Below, one piece after another: positions 17,806 to 27,784 of a DNA stretch of 64,000 bases; position 1 is the stretch's first letter; each line of letters begins with the position of its first letter. The notes below the pieces were generated by a model. The model did not search any database, was not told where the DNA came from, and was given only the letters and a program-made list of their open reading frames with translations. The DNA comes from Nostoc linckia NIES-25 (GTDB lineage Bacteria; Cyanobacteriota; Cyanobacteriia; Cyanobacteriales; Nostocaceae), in NCBI RefSeq assembly GCF_002368035.1, contig NZ_AP018222.1:4023534-4087533 (forward strand). The letters run 5' to 3'. A program made the translations under genes and the position numbers.

Positions 17806-20800
17806 ATGGTGCAACCGCTAACTGTTCTAATCATCGATGATTCTCCTGAAGACCGACAGGTTTATCGTCGCTATCTCTTGCAAGACCAAGAACACAGCTA
17901 CACAATTCTCGAAGCAGAATTGGGAGAAGAAGCCTTGGCATTATGCCAACAGTTCCAGCCTGAGGGCATCTTACTAGACTTTATGCTGCCAGATATGGAT
18001 GGACTGGAATTTCTAGCAGAATTACAGCAGCAGTCAAAGGCAACTATGCCAGCTGCGATTATGTTAACCGGATATGGCAATGAGTCTATAGCTGTCCAGG
18101 CGATGAAAAGCGGTGTCCAAGATTATCTCATTAAGGGACAGACAACAGCAGAACGTTTGCGTTCTACTGTCTACTCAGCAATTAAAAATACTCAGTTACG
18201 CCAGCAACTACAACGCAGCGAGGAACGTTTTCGCACCTCCGTGGAAAATATGCTCGACTGTTTTGGCATTTACTCAGCCATTCGTAACCAGACAGGTGAA
18301 ATACTTGATTTCTGTGTTGATTATGTAAATGCCGCAGCTTGTGAATTTACCCAGATAGATAAGGAGGAACAGCTGGGCAAAGGACTGTGCGAAGTCCTGC
18401 CGTATTTTCGAGCAAGTGACTTGTTTGATGACTGTTGCCAAGTTGTAGAAACGGGTAATCCTTTGGCGAAAGAATCGCTCGTCTACACTTCAAATTTCCA
18501 TCGCAACCAGCTGCTAACCAAAACCATCGATATTCGCATCACCAAAATGGGAGATGGATTTGTTGCTTCCTGGCGGGATGCAACTGATAAATACCAAGCA
18601 CAACAACGATTGCACTCAAGTCAGCAGTTCATCGAACGCATTGCCGAAACTACTCCCGGAATCTTGTATGTTTACGACTTAGTGAAACAGCAGAGCGTCT
18701 ATGTTAATAGCCAGGTTAGTAAATTGCTTGGGTATACCCCAGAGCAAATTCAACAAATGGGAACGCAGTTCTTACCCACGCTCATGCATCCTGAGGATTT
18801 AGCTCGATTTCCTAGCGTATTCCAAGAACTTGGTTCAAGTGAAGAGAACAACATTGTGGAAAATGAATATCGGATGCGACACGCCAATGGAGAATGGCGT
18901 TGGTTTTTTAGTAGAGATACGATATTCACCAAAAATGCTGACGGTTCCCCACACCAAATCATCGGTACAACCTTTGACATCACAGAACGCAAGCAAACCG
19001 AGGAACAGCTACGTTTGAGCAACGAACGTTTCCAACTAGCAGCGGCGGCGGTTAATTGCCTAATTTATGACTGGGATGTGGAAAACGACACAATTGAAAG
19101 AACTGAAGGACTAACTCAAGTTTTGGGTTACTCCTTAAAGGAAGTACCAACAACCCATCAATGGTGGAAAGAGCAAATTCATCCAGAAGATAGAGAGCGT
19201 TTAATGGCTCATTTCCACAGTATCATCTGTGCCAATCAAAATCACTACAGCGTTGAATATCGGGCACGACACAAAGATCGAGAATATCGATATGTACTCG
19301 ATCGCGGAGTGATTACACGAGATGCTAACGGCCGGGTAATTAGGGCAGTGGGTAGTATGACAGATATTAGCGATGCCTATCGGCAAGCTACGCAACGCAA
19401 ATGTGCCGAAGTCGCTTTGCAAGAAAGTGAAGCTAAGTTCCGTCGCATTGTCGAATCTAATATAGTTGGTATTTATTTCGGTGACTTCAACGGTGTAGTT
19501 TATGAAGCAAATGACGCTTTTTTAGAAACCTTCGGTTACACCCGCGAAGATTTGGCAGGCGGAATCATCAACTGGGATTCCATGACACCTCCAGAATATC
19601 AAACCCTCGATCGCCAAAAAATTCAAGAACTGGAAGTCTCTGGTGTTTGCACTCCTTTCGAGAAGGAATATCTTCACAAAAATGGGACTCGAATTCCAGT
19701 TTTACTGGGAATTGCCCGGATAGACAGGACAAAGGACAACGGTTATAGCGTCTGTTTCGTTCTCGACCTCACCCAACGCAAACGCGCTGAAATAGCACTG
19801 CGCCAAAGTGAAGAACGCTACCGCTACTTATCCAATGCCATGCCACAGCTCGTGTGGATTTGCAACGCTTGGGGCGAATGCGAACATGTCAACGATCGCT
19901 GGTATGAATTTACTGGGCAACGAGTCGAAGATGCAATGGGGTTTGGCTGGAAAAAAGTTATCCATCCAGACGATATCGAAATAGCTATGGAAGCATGGAC
20001 TCAAGCCTTGCGAACAGGCGAACTTTACCAACAGGAAATCCGCTATCAAAAATTCGATGGTAGCTGTTCCTGGCATTTAGTAAGAGGTGTGCCCATCAAG
20101 AACGAACAAGGAAGTATCATCAAGTGGTTTGGCACGAGTACGGATATTGACGATCGCAAACACTTAGAAGCCGAACGCAACCAACTTTTGCAACTAGAGC
20201 AAGCCGCCCGCGCCCAAGCTGAAGCTGCTAACCGCGCTAAAGATGAGTTTGTCGCAATGGTTTCCCATGACCTGCGCTCTCCACTTCATGCCATTCTCGG
20301 CTGGGTACAACTCCTGCGGACTCGCAAATTCGATGAAGCCAACCTCGTTAAAGCTCTGGAGACCATCGAACGCAATGCCAGGTCTCAAGAAAAACTCCTC
20401 GAAGATTTGCTCAATATCTCTCGCATCCTCCAAGGTAAGCTACAACTTGAGGTCAGCCAAGTTAATCTGGCAGTAATCGTCGGTGCAGCAATTGAAACTG
20501 CTTATCCATCCGCAAATGCCAAAAATATTGGCTTAGAATCCATAATTGACAGGTCAATTCCCACAATTTCCGGCGATATCAATCGTTTGCTGCAAGTTCT
20601 CGCCAATTTACTCGCCAACGCCATTAAATTCACACCCTCAGGCGGACAAGTAGAAATTAGTTTGTTTCGCAATGACTCTCATGCCGAAATCACAGTCAGC
20701 GATACAGGTATCGGCATCAGCCCAGAGTTTCTGCCCTACGTTTTTGAACGCTATCATCAAGGACATTCCACTCACAAACTAGGTGGCTTGGGATTGGGTT

Positions 20801-20904
20801 TGGCGATCGCCCGTCATCTCGTAGAATTACATAGCGGCTCTATTCAAGTTTCTAGTCCTGGTATTGGACAAGGAGCTACCTTTTCCATCAAGCTACCGTT
20901 ATAA
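17806..20904 (+). CDS. REC-5xPAS-histidine kinase hybrid
   Basis: The 1032-residue protein starts 2 bases after rcpB, so it is in the same operon. It opens with a receiver (Asp58 in LLDFMLPDMDG). Five PAS/PAC repeats follow, at about 140-270, 270-400, 400-530, 535-665 and 665-790, several ending in the DITERK-type PAC motif. A kinase with His821 in MVSHDLRSP and an ATPase domain with DTGIGIS and GGLGLGLAIA completes it. There is no membrane segment, so it is cytoplasmic. The N-terminal receiver suggests it takes input from the phytochrome kinase upstream, and its PAS domains may sense redox or ligands. No output domain is present. Confidence 0.92.
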   Translation: MVQPLTVLIIDDSPEDRQVYRRYLLQDQEHSYTILEAELGEEALALCQQFQPEGILLDFMLPDMDGLEFLAELQQQSKATMPAAIMLTGYGNESIAVQAMKSGVQDYLIKGQTTAERLRSTVYSAIKNTQLRQQLQRSEERFRTSVENMLDCFGIYSAIRNQTGEILDFCVDYVNAAACEFTQIDKEEQLGKGLCEVLPYFRASDLFDDCCQVVETGNPLAKESLVYTSNFHRNQLLTKTIDIRITKMGDGFVASWRDATDKYQAQQRLHSSQQFIERIAETTPGILYVYDLVKQQSVYVNSQVSKLLGYTPEQIQQMGTQFLPTLMHPEDLARFPSVFQELGSSEENNIVENEYRMRHANGEWRWFFSRDTIFTKNADGSPHQIIGTTFDITERKQTEEQLRLSNERFQLAAAAVNCLIYDWDVENDTIERTEGLTQVLGYSLKEVPTTHQWWKEQIHPEDRERLMAHFHSIICANQNHYSVEYRARHKDREYRYVLDRGVITRDANGRVIRAVGSMTDISDAYRQATQRKCAEVALQESEAKFRRIVESNIVGIYFGDFNGVVYEANDAFLETFGYTREDLAGGIINWDSMTPPEYQTLDRQKIQELEVSGVCTPFEKEYLHKNGTRIPVLLGIARIDRTKDNGYSVCFVLDLTQRKRAEIALRQSEERYRYLSNAMPQLVWICNAWGECEHVNDRWYEFTGQRVEDAMGFGWKKVIHPDDIEIAMEAWTQALRTGELYQQEIRYQKFDGSCSWHLVRGVPIKNEQGSIIKWFGTSTDIDDRKHLEAERNQLLQLEQAARAQAEAANRAKDEFVAMVSHDLRSPLHAILGWVQLLRTRKFDEANLVKALETIERNARSQEKLLEDLLNISRILQGKLQLEVSQVNLAVIVGAAIETAYPSANAKNIGLESIIDRSIPTISGDINRLLQVLANLLANAIKFTPSGGQVEISLFRNDSHAEITVSDTGIGISPEFLPYVFERYHQGHSTHKLGGLGLGLAIARHLVELHSGSIQVSSPGIGQGATFSIKLPL

Positions 20905-21803
20905 AAATTAAAAATTAATAGCTTTAAATCCCTAAATATCAAAATAGTTATAGCAGTAGCCAATAATAACCAAGAAAATTAGATTATCAAAAAACCTTGT
21001 AATTAGTCAACTCCTAAAACAAAGTAAATTCGTTATTTTATTGAGAAGTATTCGCACAAAATCAACATAACTTAACCAGTTTAATAATTTTTATGAACTT
21101 TTGAAAGTAGAATTCAGAGGCTAAGACCGAGTTGTATGTATCGTCTTGATAAAACCCAGAAATTGTAAATTTTTCAATAAATATCTAGCGTCAAAAAAAT
21201 ATATATATTTTAGACAATTTCATCAAATTAAAATATTTAGCATCTTCAATAGCTTCTATCATCTTTCCTTAAAAAAATACAAAGTTTTACTTGACTTTAG
21301 CTTCAAAAAAATCAGCTAATATATAACCAAAAATACTTAAATAGCTAAAATGTAGCGTTAAAAAAAATTATTTATCGGTCTAGTAATCTCACTCTGTTAT
21401 CCAGTAAATTTTACCAGCGATAATGATTTGGATATTCAATTCCATTGCCTGTAATCTTGTGGCGCTAGTATGTATTTGCCAAAATTCAAGGTTGATTAAT
21501 GAGCCTTTTATTAATTAAATATATTTTGGCGAATGCTTGTCAAGTGAGATTAGTTAAATATATAGCTCAATACAGTTCAGTTAGAGCCAAAAACCTGATT
21601 ATTGCGTAGGTTGGGTTGAGGAACGAAACCCAACATCTGGTCAGGTTTGTTGGGTAACGCATTGCCTCAACCCAACCTACATTTATCCTTAACTGAACCG
21701 TATTGATATATAGCTAGCTTGAAAGCAGTCATCAGAATGAATTAAAAAACTAGTAATTCTAAATTTAAAAATTTTGATAATCTCCGTAAAATCTTCCAAA
21801 ACA
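20905..21803. other. AT-rich intergenic region before the NRPS gene
   Basis: Nearly 900 bases, very AT-rich, with runs of ATATATAT and few G/C. A TA-rich stretch around 21170-21400 may form the promoter region of the NRPS operon. A 138-bp inverted-repeat element at 21568-21705 is annotated separately. I see no gene. Confidence 0.5.
21568..21705. mobile_element. 138-bp MITE-like element with 10-bp flanking direct repeats
   Basis: The ends CAATACAGTTCAGTTA (21568-21583) and TAACTGAACCGTATTG (21690-21705) are inverted repeats of 16 bp with one mismatch. ATATATAGCT occurs immediately outside both ends (21558-21567 and 21706-21715), as expected for a target-site duplication. Inside, GCGTAGGTTGGGTTGAGG and CCTCAACCCAACCTAC form a second inverted pair. 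No open frame is present, so it must have been moved by an enzyme supplied elsewhere. It lies about 100 bases upstream of the NRPS gene and could affect its expression. Confidence 0.75.
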
Positions 21804-24800
21804 ATGATCGAAAAATCAAACCTTAATTTAATTCATAAATTAATAGAAAATCAAGTTAAAACTTCTCCTCAAGCTGTTGCTGTTATTTATCAAAATCAGC
21901 AACTAACCTATGAAGAACTTAACCAAAAAGCCAACCAAGTAGCACATTACTTGCAGAAACTAGGAGTTAAACCAGAAGTTTTAGTTGGTGTGTGTGTAGA
22001 GCGATCGCTAGATATGGCGATCGCACTACTAGGCATTCTGAAAGCTGGTGGCGGCTATGTTCCCCTTGACCCTACTTATCCCAAAGAGCGTTTAGGTTTC
22101 ATTGTCGAAAATACTCAAATTTCCATCTTATTAACCCAACAGCATTTACTAAAATCAATTCCTCAACACATAGCTCATACTGTCTGTATAGATAGCGATG
22201 GTCAAAAAATAGTCCAACAATCTGTAGATAACCCAATTTCTGAAGTCCAACCAGACAACCTTGCTTATGCGATCTACACATCTGGTTCTACAGGCACACC
22301 TAAAGGCGTAATACTCGAACATCGCAATACAGTTGCCTTAATTGAGTGGGCAAAAAAATTTTTTACTCCCGAACAATTAACAGGAGTACTATGTTCGACA
22401 TCATTATGTTTCGATCTATCGGTTTTTGAATTATTTGTCACTCTCAGTTGTGGTGGCAAAGTAATTTTGGCTCAAGATGCTTTAGAGTTACCAAATTTGC
22501 CAGCCGCATCGCAAGTAACTTTAATTAACACCGTGCCTTCAGCGATTTCTGCATTACTGCGAATCAATGGTATTCCCGCATCGGTGAACGTCATTAACTT
22601 AGCAGGCGAACCGTTGCAAAATGCTTTAGTCCAGCAACTTTATCAACTAGAACACATTCAACAAGTTTTCAATCTTTACGGCCCCACAGAAGATACTACT
22701 TATTCTACTGTTGCCTTAATTAAGAAAGGAGCGAAAGAAATTCCATCAATTGGTCGTCCAATTGCCAACACCCAAATCTACTTACTTGACTCTCGGCTGA
22801 ATCCTGTACCTGATGGGGCTGAAGGAGAAATTTATATTAGTGGAGCAGGTTTAGCCCGCGGCTATCTCAACTCTCCAGAATTAACAAATGAAAAATTTAT
22901 TGTTAATCCTTTTAGCGATCGACCGGGGTCGCGACTTTATAAAACAGGAGACCTTGCAGTTTCTTTACCTAATGGAAACCTCAAGTTTTTAGGTCGCATC
23001 GATCGCCAAGTCAAAATTCGTGGTTTTCGGATTGAACTGTTAGAAATTGAGGCGCGTTTGAGCGAACACCCAGCAATTCGTGAGGTAGCTGTTGTTGTCC
23101 GCGAAGATGTGCCAGATAACAAGCGCTTAGTCGCTTATCTGGTGCCAAATTCTGCCAGCGATCGCCTACGAAAAATCACTCCCAAAACTCTGCGTAGTTT
23201 TCTGCATCAAAAGTTGCCCCAGTACATGATACCTTCAGCATTTGTCTTGCTCGATGAGTTGCCCATGACTGCCAACGGCAAAATCGATCGCCGTGCCCTA
23301 CCCATCCCTAAATACTTCCAGACACAGCAAAAAAATTACATCGCACCTCGTACTCTATTAGAAAAACAACTAGCTGAAATTTGGAGTCAGCTGCTAGGAA
23401 TAGAGCCAGTTGGTATTTACGATAATTTTGATGAATTGGGAGGACACTCTTTACAAACTATTCAACTGATTGCCGAATTGCAGGAAGTATTTCAATTAAA
23501 TATTACCTTAGAAAATTTCTTACAGACGCCAACTGTTGCAGGTGTCGCCCAAACTATTGAAACTCTCCGTCAAAATCAAAGTCTGACTCTACCTAGTAAG
23601 TTTCGCGACACAAAAATATTACTAGACTCCTCCATTCACCCACAAAACACTTTAGTTGAACCCGTACTAGATATTTTCTTAACAGGTGCTACGGGATTTT
23701 TAGGCACTTTTTTGCTTGCCGAATTGCTGCAACAAAGCCGAAGCGATATCTATTGTTTAGTTCGTGCTAGCAGCATCGAACAAGCCAGAGTCAGAATTAT
23801 CAGCCGATTCAAGCATTATCAACTTTGGCAAGAAGACTTGAGCGATCGCATCATCCCGATTTTAGGAGACTTAAGCAAACCACTTTTAGGCATAGAAACA
23901 CGACAATTTTCTCGGCTGGCAGAAAAGATAGACGTTATTTATCACTGCGGCGCATCTGTGAATCTAGTCTATCCCTATTCAGCATTGGAAAGTATTAATG
24001 TCTTAGGTACTCAGGAAGTTTTACGCCTAGCCAGCCAGAGCAAAATTAAGCCAGTACATTTCATTTCTACCGTAGATGCTTTGACATCAAGCAATGGTGG
24101 AATTGTCAGAGTCACAGAAGAAAATTGCGATCGCATTGCTTGTGGTAGAGGATTGCATAGCGGTTATGCCCAAAGTAAATATATGGCTGAACAATTAGTC
24201 AAAATGGCAGGCGAGCGAGGTTTGCCAGTTGCCATCTATCGACCAAGCAACATCATGGGACATAGTAAAACAGGCATTTCCCCAACCACAAGTTTCTTAG
24301 CAAGAGCCATCAATGGCTGCATTCAAATGGGTATTGCCCCAGAGGTAGAGGCGCTATTAAATCTAGTGCCAGTGGATTATGTGAGTCAGGCGATCGTTCA
24401 TCTCTCACGCCAGCCGAAAATATGCGGGCAAGTTTATCACATTGTAAATCCCGAACCCATTGAGTGGAAACAATTGCTTAACTGGATGGAATGTATAGGC
24501 TATCCGCTACAGCAGGTTTCTTATGAAGCTTGGTATGACAGATTATTTCAAGCAAAACACAATTCCGAAAATCCACTAGCCCCTTTAGTAAGCATTTTAA
24601 CGTATAATCTCATTCAAAAATTACTAGGAGCATTTGAGTTTCAGCCAGACAACACCCTCAACGAATTGAATCGTCATTCTATCTTCTGTTCTTCAGTAAA
24701 TAGCGAATTACTACAGACTTACTTCTCATATTTCACCGAAAGTGGTTACTTAAAACCTCCTGTTTCCGGCAGTGAATGGAGAAATTTAGTTTTTCTAGGT

Positions 24801-24857
24801 ATGCAGAGAGACTCCAAACACAGCGCAGCCAAAATTGCCAATATGCACGCCATTTAA
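21804..24857 (+). CDS. Single-module NRPS: adenylation-carrier-thioester reductase
   Basis: The protein of about 1017 residues has an adenylation domain (YTSGSTGTPKGV, NLYGPTEDTTYS, RIDRQVKIRGFRIE, NGKIDRRALP), a carrier domain with the phosphopantetheine Ser in ELGGHSLQT, and a C-terminal NAD(P)-binding thioester reductase (FLTGATGFLGTFLL). There is no condensation domain. By hand, the ten substrate-pocket residues read D-L-F-N-N-A-L-T-Y-K, which I recall as an Ala-type code. The A-T-R order predicts activation of one amino acid and reductive release as an aldehyde or alcohol. The start could also be at 21774; ATG 21804 is preferred. Histidine kinase genes follow immediately. Confidence 0.88.
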   Translation: MIEKSNLNLIHKLIENQVKTSPQAVAVIYQNQQLTYEELNQKANQVAHYLQKLGVKPEVLVGVCVERSLDMAIALLGILKAGGGYVPLDPTYPKERLGFIVENTQISILLTQQHLLKSIPQHIAHTVCIDSDGQKIVQQSVDNPISEVQPDNLAYAIYTSGSTGTPKGVILEHRNTVALIEWAKKFFTPEQLTGVLCSTSLCFDLSVFELFVTLSCGGKVILAQDALELPNLPAASQVTLINTVPSAISALLRINGIPASVNVINLAGEPLQNALVQQLYQLEHIQQVFNLYGPTEDTTYSTVALIKKGAKEIPSIGRPIANTQIYLLDSRLNPVPDGAEGEIYISGAGLARGYLNSPELTNEKFIVNPFSDRPGSRLYKTGDLAVSLPNGNLKFLGRIDRQVKIRGFRIELLEIEARLSEHPAIREVAVVVREDVPDNKRLVAYLVPNSASDRLRKITPKTLRSFLHQKLPQYMIPSAFVLLDELPMTANGKIDRRALPIPKYFQTQQKNYIAPRTLLEKQLAEIWSQLLGIEPVGIYDNFDELGGHSLQTIQLIAELQEVFQLNITLENFLQTPTVAGVAQTIETLRQNQSLTLPSKFRDTKILLDSSIHPQNTLVEPVLDIFLTGATGFLGTFLLAELLQQSRSDIYCLVRASSIEQARVRIISRFKHYQLWQEDLSDRIIPILGDLSKPLLGIETRQFSRLAEKIDVIYHCGASVNLVYPYSALESINVLGTQEVLRLASQSKIKPVHFISTVDALTSSNGGIVRVTEENCDRIACGRGLHSGYAQSKYMAEQLVKMAGERGLPVAIYRPSNIMGHSKTGISPTTSFLARAINGCIQMGIAPEVEALLNLVPVDYVSQAIVHLSRQPKICGQVYHIVNPEPIEWKQLLNWMECIGYPLQQVSYEAWYDRLFQAKHNSENPLAPLVSILTYNLIQKLLGAFEFQPDNTLNELNRHSIFCSSVNSELLQTYFSYFTESGYLKPPVSGSEWRNLVFLGMQRDSKHSAAKIANMHAI

Positions 24858-24868
24858 AGGATGCGAAA

Positions 24869-27733
24869 ATGAGCAGAAAGTGGATGAGTGGTTTAGAGCC
24901 TCAAGGAAATAGTACTGCTCTTAAGCACGCAGCTTCGGTAACGCAACAAACCCTAATTAAAACCGCAGTCAGCATTGGAGCAGTTATCGTAGCATCTACT
25001 GGTATTGCTTATTTTCAGCTAATTTCCAGAATCACGGCTGAATCTTTAGCTGCGGTTGAAAAATATGTCCAGCTGCGGGCACAACGGGAAAATAAAATTT
25101 TTCTTCTCGCCCAAGAAAATCATGCACTCCTCAAGCAGGCTCTCTTAGAAAGGCTCGAAGCACAAAGCAATCTAGATCCCAAGGTTGAATTTGACCGACT
25201 GTTTGTCAAAATGGCAGACGGTACTACCCGCAACCGTCCGAGTAAATTTAATCTTCAAAAATCTCCAGGGGTGTTTCTTGGCAAGAACGTCAATATAAAT
25301 TCTGATATCCGGCGACGCGTCATTGCCTATTTCGCCGAACTGAGTGCTTACGGCCCTGCATGGCGCAACCGCTTTGTCAATACCTACATGCAAATTCCAG
25401 AAAATGGAATTGCCATCTACATGCCCAGTTATCCTTGGGTAGAGAATGCACCCCAGGATGAATCTTTTCGAGTCACAGATGATGAGTCTTTTTACATTAC
25501 CGACAAAGTTCATAATCCAAAACGCGAAACTGTTTGGACAGGAATTTATTACGACCGAGTAGCCAAGGCTTGGATGACTTCCTGCGTCACACCTGTGGAT
25601 GTGGACGGTAGACACATTGCCACAATTGGACACGATATGTTGATTGGTGAATTGCAGCATCGCACGCTTAACGACGCCTTAGAAGGTACTTACAACATGC
25701 TTTTTCAGGAAGATGGGCGTTTGCTAGCTCATCCCGCTCTCATGGAAAAAATTCAACGCCAAAAAGGCAAATTCGAGATCTCAAATTCTGGAGATTCGCA
25801 TTTACGCAACATTGTTGAATTAGTTACCCGAAAACATCCGTATCAGGTTATTGTTGATAACCCACAGAATGATGAATATTTAGCAGTCACCAAACTTAAA
25901 GGGCCAAATTGGTATCTGGTGACTGTTTTTCCGAAGTCATTTTTGCAAAAAAAAGCATTTGCAACTGTGAAATTCATCATATTTTTGGGTTTGACATCAT
26001 TGTTAATTGAAATTGTGGTGGTGTTTTTGATTTTACGCCGCCAAATTTCTGCTCCTTTAACTAAGTTGATGGTAGCAACTGAAAGTATTGCTGCTGGTAA
26101 TTGGAATATTGAACTAGATGTCACACGACAAGATGAATTAGGCCGTCTTGCATATTTATTTCACAAAATGGCTGGAGAGTTGCAAGAGTCTTTCACCATT
26201 CTAGAAAAGAACAATGAGGAGCTAGAACTGCGAGTAGCTAAACGCACAGCCGAACTGCAAGCAGCCAAAGAAGCAGCTGATGGTGCTAGTAAAGCCAAAA
26301 GTGAATTTCTCGCCAATATGAGCCATGAACTACGCACACCTCTTAATGGTATTTTAGGTTATGCCCAAATTCTTCAAGGTTCCAGAAATCTCACTGAAAA
26401 ACAGCAAAAGGGTATCAATATTATTAGTCAATGTGGATCGCATTTATTAACTTTAATTAATGATATTCTTGATATTTCCAAAATCGAAGCTCAAAAGATA
26501 GAACTCTATCCTACTAATTTTCACCTTTCTTCTTTCTTGCAAGGAATTGTAGAAATTTTTCGGATGAAAGCCGAACAAAAGAGTATTGATTTTAGCTATG
26601 AAGCTGATGAGCATTTGCCTATAGGCATCCAAGCTGATGAAAAAAGGTTACGACAGGTTTTAATTAACTTATTAGGTAATGCTATCAAATTTACCGATCG
26701 CGGTTTCGTGAAATTTATAGTTAAACAACAAAAGCTAAATATCAACGAACATCAAGAAACATCAATCTATCGAATTCGTTTCCAAGTTGAAGATACTGGT
26801 GTAGGTATGTCCAATGAAGAATTAAAAAAAATATTTTTACCTTTTGAGCAGGTTGGCGATATTCAAAAACAATCACAAGGAACGGGATTAGGATTAACTA
26901 TCAGCCAAAAAATTGTTGGCATTATGGGTGCGACTTTGGAAGTGCAAAGTCAATTAGATAAAGGTAGTATTTTTGCCTTTGATGTAGAGGTTCCCGAAGC
27001 AAGAGAGTGGACAGAAAAATCTAAAGTTTTTTCCCAAGGAACTATCATCGGTTTCCAGGGTGAAAAACGCAAAATATTAATAGTCGATGACCGTTGGGAA
27101 AATCGTTCGGTGGTGGCTAATTTGCTGGAACCTCTGGGATTTGAAGTTATAGAATGTGGTGATGGTCAAGAAGGTTTACTAAAGGCAGCCGATTTGAAAC
27201 CCGATTTAATTATCACCGACATTTCAATGCCTGTGATGGATGGTTTTGAATTGATAAATCGTTTGCGAAATCATCCAGATTTAAAATATGTGAAAATCAT
27301 TGTTTCATCAGCAAATGTATATAAAACAGATATCCAAAGCAGTTTGGATGCAGGTGGCGATGACTTTGTTAGCAAACCAGTACAAGCTCTTGATTTGCTA
27401 GAAAAGCTGCAAAATTCTCTAAATTTACAATGGATTTACTCTCAAAACTCTGAAAGCCAAAATGCAGATTTATGTACTTTAGAAATTGGGCAACAAGAAC
27501 CAAATTTTTTATCTGGCGATCGACAACTAAAATCTCCATCGCCAGAGGTTTTGTCTAAGTTATATCAACTGGCTTTAAAAGGGAGGATTAAAGCTTTACA
27601 ACAAGAATTAAAAGAACTGACAAAAGAAGATGAAGAATTAAATCTATTCGCTCAAAAAATTTACCAGTTAGCTCAAAAATTTCAAATCGAAAAAATTCAA
27701 GATTTTCTTCAAGAGCTTCTCACAAAAAACTAA
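24869..27733 (+). CDS. Membrane hybrid histidine kinase (Cache-HAMP-HK-REC)
   Basis: From ATG 24869 (AAAGGA upstream) the protein has 954 residues. A first membrane helix lies near residues 32-52, followed by a periplasmic Cache-type sensor domain of about 300 residues, and a second helix (FIIFLGLTSLLIEIVVVFLIL) lies near 370-390. A HAMP segment, HisKA with His486 in NMSHELRTP, an ATPase domain (GTGLGLTIS) and a receiver with Asp784 in ITDISMPVMDG follow. About 80 helical residues come last. It begins 11 bases after the NRPS stop, so the two are likely co-transcribed. The Cache domain suggests that it senses an external small molecule. Confidence 0.9.
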   Translation: MSRKWMSGLEPQGNSTALKHAASVTQQTLIKTAVSIGAVIVASTGIAYFQLISRITAESLAAVEKYVQLRAQRENKIFLLAQENHALLKQALLERLEAQSNLDPKVEFDRLFVKMADGTTRNRPSKFNLQKSPGVFLGKNVNINSDIRRRVIAYFAELSAYGPAWRNRFVNTYMQIPENGIAIYMPSYPWVENAPQDESFRVTDDESFYITDKVHNPKRETVWTGIYYDRVAKAWMTSCVTPVDVDGRHIATIGHDMLIGELQHRTLNDALEGTYNMLFQEDGRLLAHPALMEKIQRQKGKFEISNSGDSHLRNIVELVTRKHPYQVIVDNPQNDEYLAVTKLKGPNWYLVTVFPKSFLQKKAFATVKFIIFLGLTSLLIEIVVVFLILRRQISAPLTKLMVATESIAAGNWNIELDVTRQDELGRLAYLFHKMAGELQESFTILEKNNEELELRVAKRTAELQAAKEAADGASKAKSEFLANMSHELRTPLNGILGYAQILQGSRNLTEKQQKGINIISQCGSHLLTLINDILDISKIEAQKIELYPTNFHLSSFLQGIVEIFRMKAEQKSIDFSYEADEHLPIGIQADEKRLRQVLINLLGNAIKFTDRGFVKFIVKQQKLNINEHQETSIYRIRFQVEDTGVGMSNEELKKIFLPFEQVGDIQKQSQGTGLGLTISQKIVGIMGATLEVQSQLDKGSIFAFDVEVPEAREWTEKSKVFSQGTIIGFQGEKRKILIVDDRWENRSVVANLLEPLGFEVIECGDGQEGLLKAADLKPDLIITDISMPVMDGFELINRLRNHPDLKYVKIIVSSANVYKTDIQSSLDAGGDDFVSKPVQALDLLEKLQNSLNLQWIYSQNSESQNADLCTLEIGQQEPNFLSGDRQLKSPSPEVLSKLYQLALKGRIKALQQELKELTKEDEELNLFAQKIYQLAQKFQIEKIQDFLQELLTKN

Positions 27734-27784
27734 ATTTAAAAAATTTGCTTTTTAAATCATTTTAAGAAATCACCAGGGTTCATC

